Positions 55,475-64,000 of a DNA stretch of 64,000 nt are shown one piece after another. The DNA comes from Toxonevra muliebris. Taxonomy: Eukaryota > Arthropoda > Insecta > Diptera > Pallopteridae. The translations under genes were made by a program, and so were the position numbers. Under the pieces are notes generated by a model that was not told where the DNA came from, searched no databases, and saw only the letters and a program-made list of their open reading frames with translations. Positions within the stretch are counted from its first letter, which is position 1. Every line of letters begins with the position of its first letter. The DNA is taken from contig OY829326.1 of assembly GCA_963691655.1 (NCBI GenBank), positions 116,533,388 through 116,597,387 on the forward strand, in the 5' to 3' direction.

Positions 55475-56796
55475 CAGTGTTTTCGATAAGAACACATCTT
55501 AATTTTTCCCCAATTGGTTGCTGGTATAGTTATAGCTATTCGACTTTGCAATAGGGTAATTTAGTTATTATTTGTAAGCTTTTGTGTAGACATCAATTAG
55601 AAATGAGTGCTGTATTTGAAAAATGACTTAAAATTGTGTTATTGGTTACCTATCGCCGCGTACACAATGACTGCAAAACAAACCGCAAATTATAGTAAAA
55701 CTTAAGTTAAGCAGTTGCAGCTCTGGAAGAAAATCTGAAGAAAATCGGTGACTTTCATTGACTCAAGCTGAAAAAAACTTGTTCAATAAGAGAAATCGAG
55801 TTTCATTGAATACCATTAGAAACAGATTGAAAGAATCTGCAGTGAAAAACAGGAGTGTGCCCTTCAAGCCGCTACTCACTGAAAGGCATGTTAAAGAATT
55901 TGACTTGGGCAAAGGAAAACTTAGACCGTTATTGGATTAAGGTCATACTCACCAACGAGCCCACTTTTGTTGTTTAGAATTTCCAAAGGAAGCCTGATTA
56001 AAAAAGTTTTGCTGCGCACAGCAAAACATCAAGCAAAGGTTTATGTGTATGAGTGTTTTTCAGCAAATGGATTTGGGAGATTAATTTGAGATGCTCCATA
56101 TATGGTTCAACTGTACAAACGTGTACGGCTCAAGTCAGCAGAATGTTTATATAGTATTGAAAGGTGCGATTGGATCCTCCAAGTAGATAATGATCTTAAA
56201 CATAGCAGTCATCACAAAGTCCAGATACCAATCCTATTGAAAATGTGTGCGCTCTTATGAAGTGTAAGCTTTGTAAAAAAAAAAAAAAAAATAGTGAGAA
56301 AGGAACAGCTCATTCGGACTATTAAAAAAATTTGGAAGAATCTAAGTTTGGAATATGCCGAAAAATTAACCGAAAGTTGTACCAGACAATTGCAAGCTAT
56401 AATTGATAATGACGGTGACTGGACTCCGTAATAAATTATTGCAAAAAAGCTATTTAAGTATAGTTTCAAAATAAAATAGAAATTAAACGATTAACTGTAT
56501 TTCTAATGTTGATTTTTTTAGACATTTATTTATTGAAAACACAGTAAATATTTTGTTGTAAACCTAGCTATAAGTCGCTGAACACTTAAATCATCTCATA
56601 CGCAAAATTAACCAAGATATCTTAGGTTTTTTTGTACAAAAATAACGAAAAATTTATTAACTTTAACCCAGCTTTAAATATATGTATATTAAATATAATC
56701 ACGCCACCATACTGATAATTAATTTTTTTTTGTGCTCTACTAGAATCTGCTTTCTAAACCTTGTTATTTGTGAAGAAATATTTTTGTCGAACAGTG
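55475..56796 (+). pseudogene. Degenerate Tc1-like transposon (about 1.3 kb)
   Basis: TA-flanked ends CAGTGTTTTCGATAAGAA and (complement) CACTGTTCGACAAAAATA. Between them is a broken transposase on the + strand: RNRVSLNTIRNRLKESAVKN then PFKPLLTERHVKEF (helix-turn-helix and AT-rich binding part), fragments of the DDE core such as GSSQQNVYIVLKGA, and a C-terminal NLSLEYAEKLTESCTRQLQA. Many stops and frameshifts. The length is that of a full Tc1 element. Inactive. Confidence 0.75.
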
Positions 56797-56879
56797 TACG
56801 CAATTAATACTAAGTTAATTTTTGTATAACCCCTTAAAAAGATTGTTGGAAACTAGCTAATAAAATTAAATTAATGTGC

Positions 56880-57185
56880 AGGGATGTGCAAACCGATTTT
56901 AATCGAAATCGATTTTTAGTCGACTTTTGTTTCAAAATTTCAACTTTCTATACCAGACTTAAAGTTTTCAAATTCGATAGAAAGTCTACTTTTACTTTCG
57001 ACTTTTAGCAACAATTTTTAAAATTATCAAAACTCAGTTTCGCACATTTATTTGTTTTTATAAATTTTTCCAGCTGTGATTTTCGACTCGACTGAATTCA
57101 GACAAGTCGATAAATTTTAATTTTTTTATTGTGCAACTTAATCGATTGAGAATAGCATTATTGTAACTTTAAATTAGGGATGTAA
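56880..57185. repeat. Possible hAT-like remnant with AGGGATGT ends
   Basis: Starts 'gcagggatgtgcaaaccgat' and contains several 'atcgatttt' and 'gtcgact' palindromic words, ending near 'tagggatgta'. Resembles the short segment at 12460-12580. The second end is not in inverted orientation, so completeness is doubtful. Confidence 0.4.
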
Positions 57186-59091
57186 ACTAAACAAATTATA
57201 TGGTTTGTTTCGGCACAGCGGATCACGGTCTCCGGTCCTCCTGCACCTTTCGAAATAGTTAAGCTCAGAAATCTTGCAGTTTGATATTGCTCACTTATAA
57301 AATTTGATATTGCTCATCTGTAAGGGAGTTAAGGCCGTCAAGCTGTCAGTCACTCATGGGGACCAACAAGTATTTCAATACGTGTCGTAATTGAGTGATC
57401 TGATGGTCCATCACCTCCATGTAGTGGTGCCTGGTAACAGTTGCATATCTGATTGCTGATATGTGATTGGCCAAAATAGTCAAGGCGGAGGGCACATATA
57501 CTTTTATATAAAACTCCTCTTAATACAAGGTGTTATGCGACCGATGCTTACTGGATAGTTTGGCAGCTGGGGGGAGAAATCTTGGAATCAACGGAAGCGG
57601 AAACCCAACAAAACGCTTAGAATGAAATCTCTCTAGTCTACGACATAGAGTGTTTCCTGGAGGAGAGTGTAGTTCTAATTTCCACATCCAAGTATTCTTT
57701 AGTTTCAGGGGCTGTGAACCCTCCAGCTGAAGTAGGCTTGAGTCTAGACGTCACTACTGTGACTAACATACTTCATACTGAAGCCGGTTTATTCGGACAA
57801 CAACCCTTTCGCAATATAAGACGCAAATGGAGGAAAATTAGGTCGGAAACCAGACGTAAGAAAGCTTCGGCCACGACTTTGGTTGAAGTAATAGTGTCGA
57901 ATGACAATGCGTCAAAAGTTTTAAGGCGACGAAAAAAGCAACTGGTAAATCATCGTTGCCTTCGATCGCAACCAAACTGCTAGCCAATTTACCAACCGTA
58001 ATAGGGGCATAAGAAGAAAATTAACAACTACAGAAAATTCAATAAATTCTTTAATTGCAGTGCAACGCAAGAATAACCTCAAGCGTATCTCTTCCATACT
58101 CATTGACAGGGTTTTACTAAAAGCAAAATATAATAAAACAATTATAAAAAGTCATTTCATTTTGCGTTTTTTTATATTTCTACATATGTAGTAGTATGAC
58201 GTAGTAATTGATATAAAAAAAGCAATATTTTTTTTCAAGACGTTTTACACTCGTTTGTAGTTCTTGCTCCACGTTGTTATGAAATGATAAAAATATTATT
58301 AGAATCTAAGGAGTACATTCTAATTTTGTATTAGCTTACTCTTCCATTGCTGACAAATATTTTTATAACATTTATTTTTTTTTTCCAGTTTTGCAAACAG
58401 CAGTTTTTTTCTTTGTTTTATTTTTTATTTTTTAAATAGGCACAAAAGGTCGTTACCAATTGAATTTAGTATCAAATTTCTTTCATCAACAGCACCACTG
58501 AAACAATAATGTAAAATTACGAAGCAGTTTACGCACCAAAATAACTTCAATTACGAAGTCCACTCACTTTACATGGCTTTTCCGTGTTTTAACGAAAGCC
58601 CTTATAATATTTATATTTCGTAATATCGTAAAACGACGAAAAATTGATGGTTAATGATTTTGCGGTTACCGCATATGCTTCGGTTATCATGTTGGTGAAA
58701 TAACCCCTTTTCCACTAGGAGATTTTTCTCGAAAGACGTTATGAAGAAAAACGGCTGATGCCATTTTAATTAGCACCCCAAAATTATGTAGGGTAAGCAC
58801 AATTTTTAAATTGAAAAAAATTGTGCCACAAAGTCAATAAGTATTAATTTTAAAAAAGCTTATCCTTTAAGTACAAATAAGTATACTTTTATCCTTTTAT
58901 GTAGGGTGTAGCGTCAAGATTAGAAATAAGCAATTTGCTTTGAGCTAGCATTCAACAGATTATAATTTAAGTCAGAATAATTTAGTCGATAAAAAAAATG
59001 AAACGTTCGCATTTGTGAAGTTTAAATGTATAGCATTAGTTTATCAAATTACACTCGAGAAGCGTACAAGTAAATTGTGTAGAATTAAACT
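57186..59091. other. Spacer upstream of the Toll-like gene
   Basis: 57230-58000 is less AT-rich than its surroundings and holds an 89-codon + frame (57714-57983) with basic residues but no family character; it may be a decayed repeat. The rest is AT-rich. Immediately upstream of 59092 no clear TATA box was seen. Confidence 0.4.
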
Positions 59092-61833
59092 ATGACTTTC
59101 CCATTAAACACAGCAAAACGGCGGCGATTGCATCAGAGCTCTTTAAAGATTTGCCTCATATTATTTGTACTTGTTCGATGTGAAAGCGCTTCATCATTTA
59201 ATGCGGCTGAAAATTGTGAAAATGTGAATAACAATACGAATTGTACTTGTCAAGAAATTGAAGATGGTACCTTCTTAACTTGGTGTGGTTCGAGTGATTT
59301 AAAAGTAATTCAACAAATTGAAATGCTCACTTCAATGGTGGTGATGGTTGTGCGAACTAAATGCAAACTTAATTACAACAAGTCAAAAGAATATAATATT
59401 CTTCCTGATATACAAACTGGATGTAATGCGGAGATAGAGATGAGAGGATGTGCAATATATGGACAGAAGCCCATTGCTCATAAATTCGGTAATCTTGGTA
59501 TTAATCAAATTTATAAGTTAACAATTGAGAAAGGTAATTTGGCAGATTCATTGTCCCGACAACATTTTAATGGATTACAAGATTTAAAAATATTAAATTT
59601 ATATGCAAATAATATAACTCAAATGCCGGTAGATATATTCAGTGATTTGCAAGAACTCGTTAAATTGAATTTATCCTCGAATAGTATTGAGGAATTGGAA
59701 ATGGATGTATTCTTTGGGCTGAAGAGTCTGGTCGACCTTGATTTAAATAACAACCGACTTGAATATATACCGCCAGGATTATTTAAGAATCTGAACATGT
59801 TAATAAGTTTAGATTTGAGCAAGAATCAAATAAATGTGCTGAGCAAAGAACATTTTCAGGATGCTTCTTCCTTAAATTCTTTAATCTTAAGCTCGAATAA
59901 TATCACAGCTTTACCTACTAATTTGCTTTTGCAACAGCATAATTTAACTTATCTGGATTTGAGTCTAAATAAATTGAAAACTCTACCAACAAATATCTTT
60001 CCGAGCACGAATAAGTTACAAGTATTGAGTCTATCATACAATCAACTAAGCGAAATATCAAGCGACCATTTTACATTTCTAGACAAATTAAAAGTACTCA
60101 ATATAGACAACAATCGCTTGATCACCATAGATCCTGATGCCTTCTATTATTGCCGATTGTCTTATTTAAACTTGGAAAACAATCAAATTCAGATTAAAGA
60201 GGATGTAAATGAATTTTTCTATGCACATAAAGTATTCACATTGAATTTGCGAAACAATTCCATAACAAAATTCACACTTAATAGTGTTTATATAACTGCG
60301 GTCGATGTTAGCCAAAACAAGATTGGATCCTTAAATATCGAAGATCTCATGTATGAAGACGGCACACAGAACGCAATTAATGTTAATATCTCAAATAATC
60401 TAATAAGTGGAATAGATTTTCAATCAATCGAATCCATAGACTTAGAACGAATCTATAGTGTGGTAACTGTGGATATAAATAATAATCCATTAAATTGCAA
60501 TTGCCAGCTGGTTGCATTCGTGAGATACTTGCGTTCTGAAATTGGGCAGAATATAAGACAAAAGATTCGATTAAACACTAATGCGCTAAGATGTGAAGAA
60601 CCGTATTTTTTGCACGGCGTATATGTGAATAGTTTGGATCCGGCAGAGTTGCTATGCAAGTTGCATACTAAGGATTGTCCAAGCAGTTGTGAATGTTGGG
60701 AACGCACATACACATCTACTTTAATTGTAAATTGTACCAATTTACTAAATCCAATTGCTTTAATATTCCCAGATCCAAGAAAACTGAAACTCTATTCAAC
60801 AGAATTGGATCTAAGTCATAATAATATTACTCAACTGCCTCACAATTCAACGAAAGGGTTTTCACACGTAAAAAAAATGTATGCCGGAAATAATAAAATC
60901 AGCGAAATTAATGAGAATCATTTACCATGGGAAATAACGCATTTAGATTTACGTCATAATCATTTACAGCGTTTAAGTGGAAGAGTCTTAAAATTGCTAA
61001 GTGAAAGTTTCTGGTTGAAATTGTTGTATTTGTCTCATAATCCATGGATATGTGATTGCGAAACCAAAGAGTTACTGTCTTTTGTGCAAAACAACTACGA
61101 AAAGATACCTGATTTCAAGGAAATGTTTTGCTATGACTCTTCTTCAAACGAGTCAAAAAGTTTATATAATCTTTCCATCAATGAAATATGTCCGCCACAA
61201 AGGATACAATTATTTATTATAGTAATTACAATCATTGGCATTACAGTTACTATAATATTGATGTTTTATTATAAATATAAGCAAGAACTACATATTTGGT
61301 TATATTCCCGTAATTTATGTCTATGTTGTGTCCGGGAAAAAGATCTCGATAAGGATAAAATATATGATGCTTTTGTCTCTTATTCTCATAAAGATGAGCA
61401 ATTTATATCGGAGCATTTGGTGCCACAGCTGGAGCAAAATGGACCCTTGAAGTATAAGCTCTGCATACATGTACGTGATTGGCCAATCGGTGAATGTATA
61501 CCCGATCAGATTATGCGCTCCATTGATCAATCACGCCGCACAATCATTTTATTATCACAAAACTTCATTGAATCCATGTGGGCGCGTATTGAATTTCGTG
61601 CTGCACATTATTCCGCTATGAATGAAAAAAGTTGCCGTGTAATTGTCATACTCTACGATGAGCCTGACGACATTGAAAATGTTGATCCAATATTGAAATC
61701 ATATTTGAAAATGCATACATATTTGGAATGGGGTGATCCATATTTTTGGAATAAATTGCGTTATGCTATGCCCCATCGAGCTCGTGGTATAAAAAGTGGG
61801 AGCAATCACTTTCAAGAAACAACGGCGTTGTAA
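59092..61833 (+). CDS. Toll-like receptor, 913 aa, intronless
   Basis: Type I membrane receptor of the Toll family, for Spätzle-like ligands with signalling through MyD88-type TIR contacts. It has an N-terminal signal peptide (SLKICLILFVLVRCESAS), then Cys-rich N-terminal sequence to about residue 130. About 12 leucine-rich repeats follow (DLKILNLYANNITQMP, SLVDLDLNNNRLEYIPPG, …), then LRRCT near 462-522 (NPLNCNC…LRCEEPYF). A CF-motif LRRNT (CPSSCECWERTY), a short second LRR block and LRRCT (NPWICDCETKELL) come next. TM is about 706-728; TIR about 756-900 (YDAFVSYSHKDEQF, HVRDWPIGECIPDQI, ILLSQNFIESMWARIEFRAA, DPYFWNKLRYAMP). Toll-1/-3/-4/-5 clade by TIR; shorter than Drosophila Toll (1097 aa). 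No intron. Orthology within the clade not settled. Confidence 0.92.
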   Translation: MTFPLNTAKRRRLHQSSLKICLILFVLVRCESASSFNAAENCENVNNNTNCTCQEIEDGTFLTWCGSSDLKVIQQIEMLTSMVVMVVRTKCKLNYNKSKEYNILPDIQTGCNAEIEMRGCAIYGQKPIAHKFGNLGINQIYKLTIEKGNLADSLSRQHFNGLQDLKILNLYANNITQMPVDIFSDLQELVKLNLSSNSIEELEMDVFFGLKSLVDLDLNNNRLEYIPPGLFKNLNMLISLDLSKNQINVLSKEHFQDASSLNSLILSSNNITALPTNLLLQQHNLTYLDLSLNKLKTLPTNIFPSTNKLQVLSLSYNQLSEISSDHFTFLDKLKVLNIDNNRLITIDPDAFYYCRLSYLNLENNQIQIKEDVNEFFYAHKVFTLNLRNNSITKFTLNSVYITAVDVSQNKIGSLNIEDLMYEDGTQNAINVNISNNLISGIDFQSIESIDLERIYSVVTVDINNNPLNCNCQLVAFVRYLRSEIGQNIRQKIRLNTNALRCEEPYFLHGVYVNSLDPAELLCKLHTKDCPSSCECWERTYTSTLIVNCTNLLNPIALIFPDPRKLKLYSTELDLSHNNITQLPHNSTKGFSHVKKMYAGNNKISEINENHLPWEITHLDLRHNHLQRLSGRVLKLLSESFWLKLLYLSHNPWICDCETKELLSFVQNNYEKIPDFKEMFCYDSSSNESKSLYNLSINEICPPQRIQLFIIVITIIGITVTIILMFYYKYKQELHIWLYSRNLCLCCVREKDLDKDKIYDAFVSYSHKDEQFISEHLVPQLEQNGPLKYKLCIHVRDWPIGECIPDQIMRSIDQSRRTIILLSQNFIESMWARIEFRAAHYSAMNEKSCRVIVILYDEPDDIENVDPILKSYLKMHTYLEWGDPYFWNKLRYAMPHRARGIKSGSNHFQETTAL

Positions 61834-63214
61834 ACCTAATATTTTAATCTAAGGACCAGATCATATGTGTGCGTCCCTGCTCATTTTTTTTTTTATATTT
61901 CAACGTATTTAAAGAAAATGTTTGTAATTCTGCTACTAAATATTTAAAGATTCAATATGATTCATAATTTTTGCAAAAACGAATAAACAAATTTTTATAT
62001 TTTTTAATTAATAATGACTCAATCACAGTGAAAAAGCTTCTTTTGTATTACTATATTGCTTTTTTTCTTACACTTTTTAATAAATTATTGGGAACATATT
62101 TTAAAAATCACAGAAAACATAGAGAAGTTTTTCAAACTTGCGCCATCTACGAGTGCCCGCAAAATTGCCATTTAAGCTGCTTCTAGACGAGATGACATTG
62201 TCTTAAGACACGATAAATTGTATGTTGTATCATGTGGAAGCTCTAAAACTGAGTCACAAGGCATAGTTCAAAAGAAAAATCACGAAACATTTTTTAACAG
62301 ACAACGATATTGACTTAAGACAATATTGTCTTGTCTAGATGCATCTTTAGAGGTAAAAGCGTACCAAACAATGTACATAAAATTAAAAGACAAACAAAGT
62401 TGACAAAAATTGTCCATTAAAGTGCAATTTGAAAATTTGGAGTGTTATTTGGTGTTCGCATCATGTGTTTGTGGTTTGCGTGATGTTTGTAGGCTAGGTC
62501 GGAACAGTTCAAATTTTGCGAATAGTATCAAAAAATTCATTTGAAGTTAAAAAAGTAAATATTAATGATTTTTGATGATTTTTTTTTTTTATTTTTTTTG
62601 GCTTTTCAGACCAATTTCGCGAAACAAGGGAACAAATTTAAAATTTCCCACAGACAATTTAGCTTTTCAATCATTGTTCTCCATATTTCATTGATTTTCT
62701 ACGGTACTCGAACTATACTGCATGTTCCTAACTCCTAAAATACTGATTCAACCATTTTCCAATATTCAACGAAAATTATGAGCAAAAGTCAAAAGATGTT
62801 CCAAACTAGACGACATTCCCCTAAAAACCACTGAGGAACAGCTAAATTTTTGATCCGATATAATACAATAAACCTTTGCAAATGCAATTCATTCAATAAA
62901 TTGAAAAAAAAACTTAAAGTTAAAGTTTGAATAACGTACCTCTGTTGCACTGTATGGGAGACATTGCCAAACATGAAAAACAATTGTTGGAACATTGCTA
63001 AAAATGAGAAACCATGCGTGATTTCTAGTAATCGAGCGTATAAAAATTCTATCCATTTAAATAAAATCCACCCTAATGAGTAGTATTTATGTGAATCAAG
63101 TGCGTGCCATGTAAAAGCTCTATAATAAATCAAATATTTTCTTTGATTTTGTAGCTAAGGAAACATTTGTTATTTTATTGAAAGCTAAAGCAAGAATTTG
63201 TAATATCTGTTAAA
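61834..63214. other. Toll / tilB spacer
   Basis: AT-rich; contains the MITE at 62175-62346. The tilB promoter must lie just upstream of 63215. The 114-codon minus frame at 62789-63133 shows no recognisable family. Confidence 0.4.
62175..62346. mobile_element. 172-bp MITE with TTA TSD
   Basis: TIRs AGCTGCTTCTAGACGAGATG and (complement) AGATGCATCTAGACAAGACA with the internal 'attgtcttaag' pair; perfect TTA at 62172-62174 and 62347-62349. TWA-type TSD, so PIF/Harbinger-like; unrelated in sequence to the other TWA elements here. Confidence 0.8.
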
Positions 63215-64000
63215 ATGGTTAGAGGTAAGTAAATTCTTAACTTTTGTTTGTAAAATAAATATGTTTTATCACATAATTGCGTTCCACAGTCACAGAAGCA
63301 TTGATTCGCAAAAAATCCGAACACAATGAATGCCTCATCAGCACACTGGAAGAAATTTCGTTGCATCAGGAAGACATTGAACGCATCGAACACTTTCACC
63401 ATTGGTGCCGTGATCTAAAGATACTTTTGATGCAGTCGAATTTAATTGCAAAAATTGAAAATCTTTACAAATTAAAAAAATTGGAATATCTGAATTTGGC
63501 AGTTAATAACATTGAACGCATTGAAAATTTGGAAAAGCTTGAGTCGTTAAATAAATTAGACTTAACATTGAATTTCATCGGAGAACTAACCTCCGTTGAG
63601 AGCCTCCGCGATAATTATAATCTTAGAGAATTGATATTAACTGGGAATCCATGTTGTGATTATCCTCACTATAGAGAATACGTGATAGCGACACTCCCTC
63701 AATTACATAACTTGGATTGTGAAGAGATAAAAATGACACATAAATTGCAAGCTCAAAAGAATCTTAAACAATATCGCAATGTAATTGTACAAAAGCAAGT
63801 CGAATATGCATTGCAACGTGATGAGCAAAAGATACGTGTACTACAGAAAAAGAAGGAACTTGAAGAAAAAATGGCAAATATCGAAGATGAGGATGAACGG
63901 ATTAAAACCTTTTGGGACTCCAAGTCGGAGCATTGCCCAGAGATACGTAATGACATCGCCAAATATCATAGTATGAATAGTAACAAAAATAATAATTCTA
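63215..64000 (+). CDS. tilB: tilB / DNAAF11 (LRRC6) 5' part, truncated by window end
   Basis: Cytoplasmic assembly factor for axonemal dynein arms, needed in flies for chordotonal cilia and sperm flagella. Exon 1 is only 63215-63224 (ATG GTT AGA G), exon 2 runs from 63290 past the window end. About 240 residues are visible: [19 protein letters not shown], leucine-rich repeats ([56 protein letters not shown]), an LRR cap [17 protein letters not shown], then a charged coiled coil ([20 protein letters not shown]). These match LRRC6/tilB. The rest, including the CS-like domain, is outside. Start supported by the conserved V-T-E-A-L-I-R-K-K start. Confidence 0.93.

Noticed and set aside
57714..57983. 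89-codon + frame as a protein
   Set aside because: No recognisable domain, no splice context, no upstream promoter; basic composition could be from a decayed repeat.
62789..63133. 114-codon minus frame upstream of tilB
   Set aside because: Phe/Leu/Tyr-rich from AT-rich DNA with no family character; overlaps the expected tilB promoter.

Overview
The window is nuclear DNA of a higher (brachyceran) fly, most probably a tephritid fruit fly. It is AT-rich with GT-AG introns, and every recognisable gene has an insect or Drosophila-type homologue (Reg-2, tilB, ND-MNLL, Toll family, Nek2). Species cannot be fixed from the sequence. Identifications come from recognising protein motifs; no database search was run. 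Spliced models were built by hand and checked for intron phase.

Layout, left to right: a broken non-LTR retrotransposon 3' end (1-430); the acidic last exon of an unidentified + gene (1035-1195); LSM12 (-, 4 exons, 1270-3762); TTC17-like (+, 6411-8631); Reg-2 HAD protein (-, 10015-10797); INO80C (+, 12766-13191); Nek2 kinase (-, 13505-15784); two tandem, intronless Spinster-like MFS transporters (+, 20667-22115 and 27618-29012) separated by a transposon graveyard; a two-ORF locus with a 79-residue microprotein followed 25 nt later by ND-MNLL (-, 31391-31992); GID8 (+, 35125-36027); Nup35 (-, 36367-37521); SLC35E1 (+, 40223-48588, with two introns over 3 kb full of repeats); a GNAT/FR47 N-acyltransferase-like gene (-, 51474-52584); an intronless Toll-like receptor (+, 59092-61833); and the 5' part of tilB/DNAAF11 (+, 63215 to the window end).

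Most genes are unrelated housekeeping functions: RNA-binding adaptor, chromatin remodelling, mitosis, ubiquitin ligase, nuclear pore, complex I, nucleotide-sugar-type transport, cilium assembly. Several neighbours are convergent and tightly packed (+ exon/LSM12 74 bp apart; INO80C/Nek2 313 bp; GID8/Nup35 339 bp). The accessory character of the window lies in the duplicated transporters and the mobile DNA.

The non-coding part is very rich in small non-autonomous DNA transposons, many with intact terminal inverted repeats (TIRs) and target-site duplications (TSDs) readable by eye. They include several TWA-TSD (PIF/Harbinger-like) families, an hAT-like MITE, a pogo-type element, a CCATGG-ended family with 6-bp TSDs, a repeat-filled element with a 9-bp TSD, long foldback elements, two tRNA-derived SINE families, and decayed Tc1 and non-LTR coding remnants. 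I found no tRNA, rRNA or CRISPR locus.
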